From contig NZ_NWSV01000003.1 of assembly GCF_002531935.1 (NCBI RefSeq), forward strand, positions 186,001 through 250,000: a stretch of 64,000 nt of DNA. Direction: 5' to 3'. Of this stretch, positions 33,332-43,932 are shown piece by piece (positions within the stretch are counted from its first letter, which is position 1; the number at the start of each line of letters is the position of its first letter). The notes beneath the pieces are model-generated. The model made no database searches. It was not told the origin of the DNA and worked only from the letters and a program-made list of their open reading frames with translations. Made by a program: the position numbers and the translations under genes. The DNA comes from Rhizobium chutanense (lineage in GTDB: Bacteria > Pseudomonadota > Alphaproteobacteria > Rhizobiales > Rhizobiaceae).

Positions 33332-34416
33332 TGTTCGGGACATTGTCGCGTTATTTCTTTCGCCGCTACCTGGTGACGATGGGCTGGTTCCTGATCGGCG
33401 TCTCGGCGATTTCCTTCCTTCTCGACTTCAGCGAGACGGCGGGCCGCATGTCCGGCCTGCCCGGCTATACGATCGGCGGCGGCATCCTGATGACCGCCGT
33501 GCGCCTGCCGCTCATCCTGCAGCAGACCGTGCCCTTCATCGCGCTGTTCGTCGGCATGACGGTGCTGATCGGGCTCAACCGCAAATATGAGCTCGTCGTC
33601 ACGCGCGCAGCCGGCATTTCGGTCTGGCAGTTCATGTCCCCCTTCATCGCCGGTTCGCTGCTGCTCGGCATACTGACAATGACGGCGCTCAACCCGCTTG
33701 CCGCCTGGGGACAGCGCCAGGCGCTGCTCGTCGAATCCGATTGGCGCGGCGAGAACGCGGTTCTGCGCAAGGCGCCGCAGATTCCGTGGCTGCGCCAGAT
33801 CAGCGGCCGGGACGATGTCATCATCGGCGCCCATACGGTTCAGGAGAACGGAACCAAGCTGATCGACGCCGTGCTGATCCATTTCGATTCAAGCGGTCAG
33901 GTCATTCTGAGACAGGATGCCGCGACGGCGAAATTGGAAGATGGTTACTGGCAACTTAACAACGTTGTCGAGCGCAAGCCTGGCGAAATCCCCGTGCGTA
34001 AAGCTTCGGTTCAACTTCGCACCAATCTGAAACAGGACTTCGTCCAGGAGCGGCTGACGGCGCCGGAAACAATTGGTTTCTTTGACCTTTCCAACCGCAT
34101 TGCCGCGGCCAAATCCTTCGGCATCTCGACCAAGGCGCTGGAGACGCAATTCAACTCCTTGTTGTCCCAGCCATTGCTGCTGGTGGCGATGACTTTCATT
34201 GCTGCAACAGTGTCCCTAAAATTTAGCCGGTTCAACCAATCCCGCTCCGTGATTCTGGGTGGCATCCTTTCGGGCTTCGTGCTTTATGTCATCACCGTGC
34301 TTGTAAAGGCATTCGGAAGCAGTGGAGTCGTGCCCCCCTTCGTGGCGACGTGGATACCGGTGGTCGTTGCGCTGGCCTTGGGTGCGACTATTCTGCTTCA
34401 TCAGGAGGACGGCTAG
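33328..34416 (+). CDS. lptG: LPS export ABC transporter permease LptG
   Basis: The 362-aa partner of LptF. It starts MMFGTLSRYFFRRYLVTMGW, has six predicted membrane helices, a periplasmic jellyroll (residues about 130-260) and NRKYELVVTRAAGIS, the cytoplasmic coupling helix contacting LptB. Order and overlap with lptF (four bases) and lptD (stop and start share one base, TAGTG) show a tightly packed LPS-transport operon. Confidence 0.95.
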   Translation: MMFGTLSRYFFRRYLVTMGWFLIGVSAISFLLDFSETAGRMSGLPGYTIGGGILMTAVRLPLILQQTVPFIALFVGMTVLIGLNRKYELVVTRAAGISVWQFMSPFIAGSLLLGILTMTALNPLAAWGQRQALLVESDWRGENAVLRKAPQIPWLRQISGRDDVIIGAHTVQENGTKLIDAVLIHFDSSGQVILRQDAATAKLEDGYWQLNNVVERKPGEIPVRKASVQLRTNLKQDFVQERLTAPETIGFFDLSNRIAAAKSFGISTKALETQFNSLLSQPLLLVAMTFIAATVSLKFSRFNQSRSVILGGILSGFVLYVITVLVKAFGSSGVVPPFVATWIPVVVALALGATILLHQEDG

Positions 34417-36758
34417 TGGCGGCAGGCGACCGCAAGTATTTTAGTAAACAGTTGGTTGCCCTGCTTGTCGGTGCGGCTTCATGTTCCTATTTCGGCAGCG
34501 CTCCGGCCTCCTACGGCCAGGCCAGCGCGCCCGAACAAAACATAGAGAAGAAGATTCCTGAAGGGGCCAAGCTTCTGCTTTCGGCCAATGAACTCGTCTA
34601 TAACCGTGACGCCGACCTGGTGTCGGCGGTCGGCGGCGTGCAGATCAATTATGGCGGCTACAAAATGGTCGCGCAGAAGGTCGAGTACAATCAGAAGACC
34701 GGCCGGATGATGGCGCTCGGCAATGTCGAGATGGTCAGTCCCGACGGCAACCGCATCTATGCCGACAACCTTGACGTGACCGACAATTTTTCCGACGGTT
34801 TCCTCAACTCGCTGCGCATCGAAACCACCGACAATACGCGTATCGTCGCCGAAAGCGGCGAGCGCGTCGGCGGCACGAAGATGATTCTCAACAAGGGCGT
34901 CTACACCGCCTGCCTTCCCTGCGCCGAAGATCCGAAGCGCGCGCCATTCTGGCAGGTCAAGGCCAAGCGCGTGATCCAGAACGGCGTGACGCACACGATC
35001 CGTCTGGAAAGTGCGCGCTTCGAGCTGCTCGGCTATCCGATCGCCTTCCTGCCGTTCATCGAGGTTCCCGACAATACGGTGAAGCGCAAGTCGGGCTTTC
35101 TCTTCCCGACGATGAGCCTGTCGCAGAATCTCGGATTCGGACTTTCCATTCCTTATTATTATGTGATCTCGCCGAGCATGGACGCGACGGTCACCACCAC
35201 CGGCTACACCGCCCAGGGCTTCCTCGTCGAAGGCGAATTCCGCCAGCGCTTCGAAAACGGTACGCATATCCTGCGCGTCGCCGGGATCGACCAGGCAAAG
35301 CCGGACAATTTCAGCTCGGGCACCAGCGATGCCGAAGCCAGCCGGCGTGGCATGGTGGCGTCGAAGGCCGAATTCCGCATCAATCCGCGCTGGACGTTCG
35401 GCTGGGACGTCATGGTGCAGAGCGACAACAATTTCTCGAAGACCTACAAGCTGCGGGACCTGACCGGCACGGATCACACCAACCAGATCTACCTGACCGG
35501 GCTTGGGAAACGCAATTATTTCGACATGCGGGCGTTCTATTTCGACGTCCAGGATGCCGACCGCACGAACACGGCCGAAAAGCAGCAGGCGATCGTCTAT
35601 CCGTCGCTCGACTATCACTATGTGGCACCGCAGCCGCTGGCAGGCGGCGAGCTTTCGGCCGACGTCAACCTGACCAATATTTCGCGCACCCATGACGACT
35701 TCTACACCGTCGACGGCTTCGACCGCTTTCGCGGCCTGAAGGGCCAGACCTCGCGGCTGACCGGCGAATTGGAGTGGAAGCGCACCTATGTCACACCGAC
35801 CGGCCTGGTGATCACGCCACTGCTGGCCGCGCGCGGCGATGCCTTCGCGCTTAACATGGACAGTCCGGTCAATGCCAACGGCGTTCCCTATGCCGGCAAT
35901 TATCTCGACGACAATTCCGCTACCCGCTCGATGTTCACGGCCGGGCTGGAGATGCGTTATCCGATCCTGATGACGACCGATAACAGCACCCATATCCTCG
36001 AGCCGATCGCGCAGATCTATGCCCGCCCCGACGAGCAGCTCGCCGGCCGCCTGCCGAATGAGGATGCGCAGAGCTTCGTCTTCGACGCCACGTCGCTGTT
36101 CGACCGCGATAAATTCTCGGGCTACGACCGCGTCGAAGGCGGCACCCGCGCCAATGTCGGCGTCCAGTACACCGGCACGTTCGACAGCGGCTACAAGCTG
36201 CACGGCATCTTCGGCCAATCCTATCAGATTGCCGGCCAGAACTCGTTTGCGACCGACGACCTCGTCAATGTCGGCGCCGATTCCGGCCTTGAAACCACGC
36301 GCTCCGATTATGTCGGCCTCGGTGGCGTCGAGACACCCTACGGCGTTTCGGTGACGGCCTCCTATCGTCTCGACGAGAAGGATTTCGAGTTCCGCCGCGG
36401 CGACCTGACGACGGCCTACCAGAACGACACCTTCCAGACGCAGGTGACCTACACCCATCTCAGCGCCCAGCCGGCATATGGCTTTGCCGAGGACAACGAC
36501 GAGATCCAGACCAACAGTAAAATCAAGTTCAAGGATTATTGGTCGATCTTCGGCGGCATCGCCTGGGATCTGAACAATGACGTGCTCAGCCGCCGGACGC
36601 TCGGTCTCACCTACGAAGACGAATGCACGATCTTCACGATCGCCTATACGGATACAAGGGACTCCGACGACGAAACGGCAAGTGACTGGACGATCGGCGC
36701 ACGGCTGACCTTCCGCACGCTCGGCGATATCAAGATCGGCACCGACACCGTGCAATGA
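34416..36758 (+). CDS. lptD: LPS assembly protein LptD
   Basis: LptD is the outer membrane barrel that, with LptE, inserts LPS into the outer leaflet. The 780-aa product has an N-terminal hydrophobic leader, an OstA/LptA-like jellyroll with LLLSANELVYNRDADLVSAV, and a long C-terminal barrel with many aromatic strands. The GTG at 34416 overlaps the lptG stop and follows AGGAGG, so it is a better start than the upstream in-frame ATG inside lptG. A Cys pair (TACLPCAEDP) lies in the middle. Confidence 0.93.
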   Translation: MAAGDRKYFSKQLVALLVGAASCSYFGSAPASYGQASAPEQNIEKKIPEGAKLLLSANELVYNRDADLVSAVGGVQINYGGYKMVAQKVEYNQKTGRMMALGNVEMVSPDGNRIYADNLDVTDNFSDGFLNSLRIETTDNTRIVAESGERVGGTKMILNKGVYTACLPCAEDPKRAPFWQVKAKRVIQNGVTHTIRLESARFELLGYPIAFLPFIEVPDNTVKRKSGFLFPTMSLSQNLGFGLSIPYYYVISPSMDATVTTTGYTAQGFLVEGEFRQRFENGTHILRVAGIDQAKPDNFSSGTSDAEASRRGMVASKAEFRINPRWTFGWDVMVQSDNNFSKTYKLRDLTGTDHTNQIYLTGLGKRNYFDMRAFYFDVQDADRTNTAEKQQAIVYPSLDYHYVAPQPLAGGELSADVNLTNISRTHDDFYTVDGFDRFRGLKGQTSRLTGELEWKRTYVTPTGLVITPLLAARGDAFALNMDSPVNANGVPYAGNYLDDNSATRSMFTAGLEMRYPILMTTDNSTHILEPIAQIYARPDEQLAGRLPNEDAQSFVFDATSLFDRDKFSGYDRVEGGTRANVGVQYTGTFDSGYKLHGIFGQSYQIAGQNSFATDDLVNVGADSGLETTRSDYVGLGGVETPYGVSVTASYRLDEKDFEFRRGDLTTAYQNDTFQTQVTYTHLSAQPAYGFAEDNDEIQTNSKIKFKDYWSIFGGIAWDLNNDVLSRRTLGLTYEDECTIFTIAYTDTRDSDDETASDWTIGARLTFRTLGDIKIGTDTVQ

Positions 36759-36942
36759 CGGGCAGGCGGCGCAAACATGGCCTGAAGCCATTCTTTCGCC
36801 GTAAGCCTGTGCAGGACATTGCCGCCAGTCGATATCTGAGGCATAGGGGTTTCGCGCCGTGACGGAAGCGATGTCCGCCTGTCTCGCACTGTGATAAAAA
36901 CGCCGCGAACAACGGCTCGCGACGCTATCGGGAGGTCAACGG

Positions 36943-37887
36943 ATGATTGACGCGAAAAAAGCCATAACCACGTTGCTCGCCGGGGCGGCGCTTGCCTTGC
37001 TGACGGGTGTTGCCGCTCCAGCGCTTGCGGCAAGCGAGGTCAAGGCCGTGGTGAACGGCACGGCCATCACCAGCGGCGATGTCGCCAAGCGCCAGGCCTT
37101 CCTGCGGCTGCAGCATACCAAGGCCGACGCCAAGGCTGCCGAGGAGCAATTGATCGACGAGTCGCTCAAGCGGCAGGAGGTCGCCCGCGTTCATATGTCG
37201 GTCTCGCAGCAGGACGTCGATGCGTCTTTCGCGCGCTTTTCGGCCGGCAACAAGCTTTCCGTCGAGCAGATGTCGCAGATTCTCGATCGCGCCGGCGTCG
37301 GGGTCGACCATTTCAAGGGTTTCATCGCCGTGCAGATGAGCTGGCCGCGCGTGGTCAACGCGCGCTACGGTTCGACCTCGCGGCTGTCGAACTATGACCT
37401 CGTCTCGCGGATGATGCAGAACAACAAGCAGAAGCCGGTGACGACCGAATATATGCTGCAGCAGATCATCTTCGTCATTCCGCAAGCCAAGCGCAACGCC
37501 ATCACCGGCAAGCGCAAGGGCGAAGCCGAGGCATCGCGCTCGAAGTTTCCGGGCTGCGATCAATCGAAGGTCTTTGCCGCGACGATGCGCGACGTTTCCG
37601 TGCGCGATCTCGGCCGCATGCTCGCCCCCGAAATCCCGCCGGATTGGAAGCCGCTGGTCGAACAGGCCAAAGGCAATACGACAGGGACCCGCGTCACCGA
37701 CAAGGGCGTCGAATATCTGGCAATCTGCAGCCAGCGCCAGGTTTCCGACGACCAGGCGGCCGAAATGGTCTTCCGCCAGGAAGACCTTGGCAAGTCCAAG
37801 GGCAGCAAGGACGCCAGCCCGGAAAACGAAAACAGCAAGAAGTACCTGGATGAACTGCGCAAGAAGGCGCAGATCGCCTATCGTTGA
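36943..37887 (+). CDS. SurA-like periplasmic chaperone/peptidyl-prolyl isomerase
   Basis: A 314-aa protein with a signal peptide ending APALA (near residue 29), a SurA N-terminal chaperone region (SEVKAVVNGTAITSGDVAKR, DESLKRQEVARVHMSVSQQD), and one degenerate parvulin-type domain (TEYMLQQIIFVIPQA to ICSQRQVSDD). It is shorter than E. coli SurA, which has two parvulin domains. Its place between lptD and pdxA is the classic SurA slot, consistent with folding LptD and other barrels. GGGAGG precedes the ATG. Confidence 0.85.
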   Translation: MIDAKKAITTLLAGAALALLTGVAAPALAASEVKAVVNGTAITSGDVAKRQAFLRLQHTKADAKAAEEQLIDESLKRQEVARVHMSVSQQDVDASFARFSAGNKLSVEQMSQILDRAGVGVDHFKGFIAVQMSWPRVVNARYGSTSRLSNYDLVSRMMQNNKQKPVTTEYMLQQIIFVIPQAKRNAITGKRKGEAEASRSKFPGCDQSKVFAATMRDVSVRDLGRMLAPEIPPDWKPLVEQAKGNTTGTRVTDKGVEYLAICSQRQVSDDQAAEMVFRQEDLGKSKGSKDASPENENSKKYLDELRKKAQIAYR

Positions 37888-37893
37888 GCTGCG

Positions 37894-38922
37894 ATGACGA
37901 TACCGTTTTCGCGACCGCTTGCGCTGAGCCAGGGCGACCCCGCCGGCATCGGGCCGGATATTACGCTGATGGCCTGGCTGCGGCGGCGCGAACTCGGGCT
38001 GCCGCCTTTCTTCCTGATCGGCGATCCCGGCGTATTGGCGTTGAGAGCGCGCCAGCTCAACCTGGCGGTTTTGATCCGCGAGACCGATAGAGCAAGCGAG
38101 GCCGCCGGCATGTTTGCCGATGCGCTGCCCGTCATGCCGGTGCCTGCCGGTATCGAAGTGGTTGCCGGCGAGCCGCATGCGGCAACGGCGAAAGGCACGA
38201 TCGCGGCGATCGAGAAAGCCGTGTCGCTCGTCATCGACGGCGAAGCGCTGGCGGTCGTCACCAACCCGATCGCCAAGTCGGTGCTCTACGAAGCAGGCTT
38301 CCGGTTCCCCGGCCACACCGAATTTCTCGCCGATCTCGCCACGAGAGCGACCGGCCGGCCGGTGACGCCGGTGATGATGTTGTCGGGACCGAAGCTGCGG
38401 GCCATTCCGGTCACCATCCACATTCCGATCCGAGACGTGCCGCAGGCGCTGACCAGCGAACTGATCATGGAGACCTGCCGGATCGCCCATGAAGATTTAA
38501 GGCAGCGCTTCGGCATCGCGGCGCCGCGGCTGGCTGTCGCCGGCCTTAACCCGCATGCTGGCGAAGACGGAACGATCGGCAAGGAGGACGAGGATGTCAT
38601 CCGCCCGGCGATCGAGCACCTGCGCGACGAGGGCATCGATGCGATCGGCCCCCTGCCCGCCGACACCATGTTCCATGACGAGGCGCGAGCCCGATACGAC
38701 GCCGCCGTCTGCATGTATCACGACCAGGCGCTGATCCCGGCTAAAGCACTCGGTTTCGACGACAGCGTCAACGTCACGCTCGGGCTTCCCTTCGTGCGCA
38801 CCTCGCCCGATCACGGCACCGCTTTCGGCATTGCCGGCAAGGGGCTGGCGCGCGAGCAGAGCCTCGTTGCGGCGCTGAAGCTTGCGGCCCAGCTCGGCCG
38901 CATTCAGGAAAGCCGTCGCTGA
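37894..38922 (+). CDS. pdxA: 4-hydroxythreonine-4-phosphate dehydrogenase
   Basis: PdxA oxidises 4-phosphohydroxythreonine in the DXP-dependent pyridoxal phosphate pathway. The 342-aa protein has the family N terminus [20 protein letters not shown], a metal-binding region [12 protein letters not shown] and ending [20 protein letters not shown]. It overlaps rsmA by one base (TGATG), as in many Gram-negative genomes. Confidence 0.95.
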   Translation: MTIPFSRPLALSQGDPAGIGPDITLMAWLRRRELGLPPFFLIGDPGVLALRARQLNLAVLIRETDRASEAAGMFADALPVMPVPAGIEVVAGEPHAATAKGTIAAIEKAVSLVIDGEALAVVTNPIAKSVLYEAGFRFPGHTEFLADLATRATGRPVTPVMMLSGPKLRAIPVTIHIPIRDVPQALTSELIMETCRIAHEDLRQRFGIAAPRLAVAGLNPHAGEDGTIGKEDEDVIRPAIEHLRDEGIDAIGPLPADTMFHDEARARYDAAVCMYHDQALIPAKALGFDDSVNVTLGLPFVRTSPDHGTAFGIAGKGLAREQSLVAALKLAAQLGRIQESRR

Positions 38923-39749
38923 TGGCTGCACTCGATGGCTTGCCGCCGCTTCGCGACGTCATCCAGCGTCACGGCCTCGATGCGCGCAAGGCGCTCGGGC
39001 AGAACTTCCTGCTCGACCTCAACCTGACCCAGAAGATCGCCCGTACGGCCGGTCCGCTCGAAGAGGCGACGATCTTCGAAGTCGGCCCCGGCCCCGGCGG
39101 GCTGACGCGGGCAATCCTGGCGCTCGGCGCCCGGAAGGTCATCGCCGTCGAGCGGGATGCCCGCTGCCTGCCGGCGCTCGCCGAAATCGCCGATCATTAT
39201 CCCGGCCGGCTGGAGGTTATCGAAGGCGATGCGCTGAAGACGGATTTCGAGACGCTGGCGCCTGATGGACCGGTCAAGATCATTGCCAATCTGCCTTACA
39301 ATGTCGGCACGCAGCTTTTGGTCAACTGGCTGCTGCCGAAGGCCTGGCCGCCATTCTGGCAGTCGCTGACGCTGATGTTCCAGAAGGAAGTTGGCGAGCG
39401 TATCGTCGCTGGTGAAGACGACGACCATTATGGCCGTCTCGGCGTGCTCTGCGGCTGGCGGACGGAGGCACGGATGGCCTTCGACGTGCCGCCGCAGGCC
39501 TTCACGCCGCCGCCGAAGGTGACGTCGACGGTGGTGCATCTGACACCCCGGGAAAACCCGATCCCCTGCACTGTCGGCAATCTGGAAAAGGTGACGCAGG
39601 CGGCCTTCGGCCAGCGCCGCAAGATGCTGCGCCAGAGCCTGAAACCGCTCGGCGGCGAGAGCCTGCTCGTCAAGGCCGGGATCGATCCGGCGCGTCGGGC
39701 GGAGACCCTGTCGGTCGAGGAATTCTGCCTGTTGGCGAACACCCTTTAA
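38922..39749 (+). CDS. rsmA: 16S rRNA (adenine(1518)-N6/adenine(1519)-N6)-dimethyltransferase
   Basis: RsmA (KsgA) dimethylates two adjacent adenines of the 3' end of 16S rRNA late in 30S assembly. The 275-aa protein shows [13 protein letters not shown], the SAM-binding [14 protein letters not shown] and the catalytic [11 protein letters not shown]. It closes the lptF-rsmA envelope and cofactor operon. Confidence 0.97.
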   Translation: MAALDGLPPLRDVIQRHGLDARKALGQNFLLDLNLTQKIARTAGPLEEATIFEVGPGPGGLTRAILALGARKVIAVERDARCLPALAEIADHYPGRLEVIEGDALKTDFETLAPDGPVKIIANLPYNVGTQLLVNWLLPKAWPPFWQSLTLMFQKEVGERIVAGEDDDHYGRLGVLCGWRTEARMAFDVPPQAFTPPPKVTSTVVHLTPRENPIPCTVGNLEKVTQAAFGQRRKMLRQSLKPLGGESLLVKAGIDPARRAETLSVEEFCLLANTL

Positions 39750-40031
39750 GGCGATCGCAGCAACAGCGCGCAGCGGGACGTCACACCGACCAGACACGGC
39801 CAGGCAGCAGGCCCGCTTAGGCCAGTGTCAGAACGAAGAGATCAGGCCGCGCTACACATCAGGGCACCTTGCTCCTTGAGCGCGCCGATGGCGAAACACG
39901 CGCTCCACGAGATTAGCACAAGCCGACTGCGCAACCGGGCGATAATATGGCGCGGCAACCACTGCGCTGCTCGTAAAACCCCGCCATTGTCCGGAACATC
40001 GCGGCCGCGGCCTCTCTTCGTGAGTACAGAA

Positions 40032-40883
40032 ATGACCGGACAAGTTTTGACTGAAACTCCAGTGCTTCCCGCTTCGATCGAGATGTTGCCGAAGCAGGTT
40101 CCGATGGTGAGCGAGATTGCAACTCTGTTGCCGGCAGGCGTTCGGGTCTACCTGACGGATATCGGATCGGACGAGGCGGATGCACAGATGCTGACCGCCG
40201 CCCGCCGGCTGCGAGACGCAGGCTGTATTCCGGTGCCGCACCTGGCGGCGAGAAGGATCGCTTCGTGGACGGCTCTGGAGCAGCGTATTGGACGGCTTGC
40301 AGAAGAGGCTGGTGTCACCGACGTCCTCGTGATCGCAGGCGGCGTCAAATCTCCAACCGGGCCGTTTGAATCCTCGATGGACCTCCTTGAGACCGGGCTT
40401 CTTGATCGCTTCGGGATTACCGACCTTGCCATAGCCGGGCATCCGGAAGGGAGTCCTGATTTTTCCGAAGCGATCGCGATGAAAGCGCTCCATCAGAAAC
40501 GGGAGTTCGCCGAGCGCACCGACGCACGCTTGCGGATAGTGACGCAATTTGGATTCGACGCCGAAAAGACTTTGGCATGGGCCGAAGGTCTCCAAAACCT
40601 TGGCATCGGTATTCCGATCCATATCGGTGCAGCCGGACCGGCGAAAATCACAACCCTGATCAAGTACGGAAGCCTGTGCGGGATCGGCAACTCTTTGTCA
40701 CTGCTGACGCGTCACTCCGGAAACTTCCTGACGCTTGCAACCGGTTACTCGCCAGAGATGTTCGTGGCGCCTATCGAACGATACCCGCTTGCGAAACAGT
40801 CCTTGATATCGCACATCCACGTCTTTCCCTTCGGCGGCCTGGATAAGGCGTCGGCATGGTTGCGCAAGCGAGGCTCGTGGTAG
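40032..40883 (+). CDS. Methylenetetrahydrofolate reductase-like protein
   Basis: A 283-aa TIM-barrel protein resembling the MTHFR family. LPASIEMLPKQVPMVSEI corresponds to the opening substrate-binding strand, and VRVYLTDIGSDEADAQML, GCIPVPHLAARR and HPEGSPDF follow in the family order. HPEGSP is the best sign of relation. It is shorter and more divergent than MetF, and no metF, metH or C1 gene lies nearby. The start is uncertain: ATG 40032 is chosen, while earlier in-frame codons give a tail of unusual composition. It sits between rsmA and convergent gmk as an isolated gene. Confidence 0.65.
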   Translation: MTGQVLTETPVLPASIEMLPKQVPMVSEIATLLPAGVRVYLTDIGSDEADAQMLTAARRLRDAGCIPVPHLAARRIASWTALEQRIGRLAEEAGVTDVLVIAGGVKSPTGPFESSMDLLETGLLDRFGITDLAIAGHPEGSPDFSEAIAMKALHQKREFAERTDARLRIVTQFGFDAEKTLAWAEGLQNLGIGIPIHIGAAGPAKITTLIKYGSLCGIGNSLSLLTRHSGNFLTLATGYSPEMFVAPIERYPLAKQSLISHIHVFPFGGLDKASAWLRKRGSW

Positions 40884-40961
40884 TCTGGCGCTCGACAGCG
40901 ACCGATCTCCGGCAATTCGCCACCAACACCGGCGAATCGCCGCCGAGGGCGTTCCAGCTCG

Positions 40962-41624
40962 CTAAAGCGACGGCGTCTCTTCCAGCAATTCTCGGACGAA
41001 GTCGAACATGCCGTGGCGGCGGTCGCGGCGCAGGCGTTCGGCTTTGACGATCGACTGGACGGCGTCGAAGGCGGCGTTGAGATCGTCGTTGACGATGACG
41101 TAGTCGTATTCGCGCCAGTGGGCGATCTCGGCGCGGCTGTTGGCGAGGCGCGTCTGGATGACCTCCTCGGAATCCTCGGCGCGGCGATGCAGCCGCGACT
41201 GCAGCTCGGTCATGGTCGGCGGCAGCACGAAGATCGAGACCACATCGGCCGACATCTTCTCCTGCAATTGCTGGGCGCCCTGCCAGTCGATATCGAAGAG
41301 CATGTCACGGCCTTCGGCCATGGCCTGCTCGACCGGTTCGCGCGGCGTGCCGTAGAAATTGCCATGCACCTCGGCCCATTCGAGCAGCGCGTCGCTGTCG
41401 CGCATCCGCTCGAACTCGCGCACGCTTTTGAAGTGATAATGCACGTCCTCGATTTCGCTCGGGCGGCGCTGGCGCGTGGTGACGCTGACGGAGAGGCCGA
41501 TTTGCCTATCCTTCTCCAGCAGCGTGCGCGCGATGGTGGACTTGCCGGCGCCGGACGGCGACGAGATGACGAGCATCAGACCGCGGCGGGCGATCTGCAC
41601 GGGCGAGGATTTCGCCGGTTTCAT
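40962..41624 (-). CDS. gmk: Guanylate kinase
   Basis: Gmk phosphorylates GMP to GDP. The 220-aa protein has the P-loop [12 protein letters not shown] (about 21-32), the GMP-binding [11 protein letters not shown] and [14 protein letters not shown], and the [11 protein letters not shown] segment. It follows yicC by three bases on the same strand and shares that transcript. Confidence 0.96.
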   Translation of the reverse strand: MKPAKSSPVQIARRGLMLVISSPSGAGKSTIARTLLEKDRQIGLSVSVTTRQRRPSEIEDVHYHFKSVREFERMRDSDALLEWAEVHGNFYGTPREPVEQAMAEGRDMLFDIDWQGAQQLQEKMSADVVSIFVLPPTMTELQSRLHRRAEDSEEVIQTRLANSRAEIAHWREYDYVIVNDDLNAAFDAVQSIVKAERLRRDRRHGMFDFVRELLEETPSL

Positions 41625-41627
41625 GTC

Positions 41628-42515
41628 TTACTCCAAATTCTGGACCTGCTCGCGGAACTGGTCGATGACGACTTTCAACTCGATGCCGGCAGCGGTGACC
41701 GCCGAGGCATTCGACTTCGAGCAGATGGTATTCGATTCGCGGTTAAATTCCTGTGCAAGGAAGTCCAGCCGGCGGCCGGCCGGACCATCTTTCACCAGGA
41801 GATCGCGCGCCGCGGCGACATGCGCCTTCAGACGATCGATTTCCTCGCGCAGATCCGCTTTGGTCGCCAGCAATGCGGCTTCGGCATGCAGCCTGTCGCG
41901 GTCGAGGGCGGCCATGCCGTCCATCAACGCGGCAACCTGCGCGGCAAGCCGCGCAGCGATCTCCTGCGGCGAACGCGAAGGATCGGCCTCGATCGCCCGT
42001 GTCAGGCCTTCGATCGTCGTGACATGCTCGTGCAGAATGCGGGTCAGCGCCGAGCCTTCCTGTTCCCGCATCGCTCTGAGATCGGAAAGTGCCGCCATCA
42101 GGCCGGCAGCGATATCGGCGTCACGGGCGGCGAGCGCCTCTTCGCCGTCCTCCCCTTCGCGGAATTCGACGATGCCGCGCACAAGAAGCAGCGTATCGAG
42201 CTTCAGCGGCGACGGATCGATGACACCGTCCAATTGCTCGCGCATGGCAAGCACGGCGGCGAGCGCCTGCCTGTTGAGCACCGCCTCGAAGCGGTTCTCG
42301 TCGGCGGTGACCGACAGAGATGCCTGCAGATTGCCGCGGCTGAAACTTTCGCCGGCGAGGCGGCGCACCTCTGCCTCCATGCGTTCGAGGCCGGGCGGCA
42401 GGCGCAGCCTGAGGTCAAGGCCCTTGCCGTTGACTGAGCGCAATTCCCATGCCCAGCGCCAGCGGCCGCTCGTTCCCTCGCGCCGCGCAAAACCGGTCAT
42501 GGACTGCAAAGCCAT
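41628..42515 (-). CDS. yicC: YicC/YloC family endoribonuclease
   Basis: A 295-aa protein of the YicC/YloC family, shown to be an endoribonuclease that acts on small RNAs and mRNAs. It starts MALQSMTGFARREG, has the conserved WELRSVNGKGLDLRLRLP, and ends in the C-terminal region (NRESNTICSKSNASAVTAAG) with the conserved Glu-Asn segment. It is three bases upstream of gmk and 18 bp downstream of mltG, as usual in this order. Confidence 0.93.
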   Translation of the reverse strand: MALQSMTGFARREGTSGRWRWAWELRSVNGKGLDLRLRLPPGLERMEAEVRRLAGESFSRGNLQASLSVTADENRFEAVLNRQALAAVLAMREQLDGVIDPSPLKLDTLLLVRGIVEFREGEDGEEALAARDADIAAGLMAALSDLRAMREQEGSALTRILHEHVTTIEGLTRAIEADPSRSPQEIAARLAAQVAALMDGMAALDRDRLHAEAALLATKADLREEIDRLKAHVAAARDLLVKDGPAGRRLDFLAQEFNRESNTICSKSNASAVTAAGIELKVVIDQFREQVQNLE

Positions 42516-42533
42516 GCGAGCCTCCAGAAACTA

Positions 42534-43757
42534 TCAGTTGATCTTCTTTTTCTTCGGCGGCACGACGGTGGCGCCGCTATCGGCCGGCTGCTCTTCCGGC
42601 TGGCCGTCGACTGCGATGTTCGGGTCCGAACCCTTGTCGGCCTCGAGCTTGCGCCAGCGCTTGACGTTGGCATTGTGCTCCTCGAGCGTGGCTGCGAAGA
42701 CATGGCCGCCGGTGCCGTCGGCAACGAAATAGAGATCCTGCGTCTTCCAGGGATTGGCGACGGCTTCGAGCGCATCCTTGCCGGGATTGGCGATCGGCGT
42801 CGGCGGCAGACCCTTGATGACATAGGTGTTGTATGGCGTGTCCCGCTTCAGGTCCGATTGGTAGATCGGCCGGTCGGCCGGTTTGCCGTCGCCGCCGAAG
42901 AGGCCGTAAATAATGGTCGGATCGGACTGCAGGCGCATGCCTTTGCCGAGCCGGTTGAGGAAAACGGAAGCGACATGGGCGCGTTCGTCGGCAACGCCGG
43001 TTTCCTTTTCGACGATCGAGGCGAGCGTCACGAATTCTTCCTTGGAGCGCAGCGGCAGCGAGGAGTCGCGCTTGTCCCAGATCTGATCGACGATCTTCTG
43101 CTGGGCCGCCGCCATCTGCTGGATGATTTCCGAGCGCTTGGTGCCGCGCGAGAATTTGTAGGTATCCGGGCGCAGGCTGCCCTCGGCCGGAAGGGCGGCC
43201 GGCAGATCGCCTTCCAGCACCTTATCCTCCAGCATACGGTTGAACATCTGGCGGACCGTCAGGCCCTCGGGGAAGGAAACGGAATAGAGAATTGATTTGC
43301 CCGATTTCAGAAGCTCCATGATATCGCTCATGGAGGCTCTGGCCTTGATCTCGTATTCACCGGCCTTCAGGCTCTCACCGGCAGAAAGATGTGTTGCCGT
43401 GAGATAGCGGAAGATGCGGGCATCGCTGATGATCGCGTTGCGCTCGAGGTTCGAGGCGATTTCGGCCAGGCCAGCACCGTTGCGGATGATGAAATTGGTG
43501 TTGGTCTGCAGCGGACCGGGGTTCCGATAGGTCGATGTGGCATAGTAGAAGCCGATAATGGCGACGACGCAGACCAGAACCGCCATCGTCATGATGAAGT
43601 TCAGGAAAAGAACGACCTGGCCGCGGGCTTTCTTGGACCGTTTCGGCGGTTCCGGAACGCGCTCCGGACGCAGGGCTTCGCTCGGCGACTTCGGGATGAT
43701 CGGTCCCTTCTGTCCTTGCGTATCGTTGCTCTGGTTCGTCGTATCGCTCACCGGCAA
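42534..43757 (-). CDS. mltG: Endolytic transglycosylase MltG
   Basis: MltG cleaves nascent glycan strands inside the inner membrane-periplasm boundary and sets chain length. The 407-aa protein has a polar cytoplasmic start, one membrane helix (VVLFLNFIMTMAVLVCVVAI, about 49-68), a LysM-like region and the YceG domain with the catalytic Glu in SIVEKETGVA. PPTPIANPGKDALEA near the end is a family hallmark. It heads the mltG-yicC-gmk run. Confidence 0.95.
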   Translation of the reverse strand: MPVSDTTNQSNDTQGQKGPIIPKSPSEALRPERVPEPPKRSKKARGQVVLFLNFIMTMAVLVCVVAIIGFYYATSTYRNPGPLQTNTNFIIRNGAGLAEIASNLERNAIISDARIFRYLTATHLSAGESLKAGEYEIKARASMSDIMELLKSGKSILYSVSFPEGLTVRQMFNRMLEDKVLEGDLPAALPAEGSLRPDTYKFSRGTKRSEIIQQMAAAQQKIVDQIWDKRDSSLPLRSKEEFVTLASIVEKETGVADERAHVASVFLNRLGKGMRLQSDPTIIYGLFGGDGKPADRPIYQSDLKRDTPYNTYVIKGLPPTPIANPGKDALEAVANPWKTQDLYFVADGTGGHVFAATLEEHNANVKRWRKLEADKGSDPNIAVDGQPEEQPADSGATVVPPKKKKIN

Positions 43758-43932
43758 TCCTCTAAAACTTGACCCTCACTTCGCTATTTCGCGAAGCAAT
43801 GCGGCAAAAGCAGGTTCTGCCGCCGTTCAACGGCGCCGTCGCCGGTCGTTATGCTCCCGCACGCCGTGCGACGCAACACAGAGAACCGGCCGTCGCGGCG
43901 TAAGGGACACCCGTTGCGCCGCGCAGGACTTT

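Noticed and set aside
34479..36791. A 770-codon open frame antisense to lptD
   Set aside because: lptD has clear family motifs and operon position; the antisense frame has no motif and no start signal and reflects third-position G+C bias.
39825..40031. Extended start of the methylenetetrahydrofolate reductase-like gene
   Set aside because: The 69 extra residues are basic and unlike the family; the barrel begins after 40032. The start remains uncertain.
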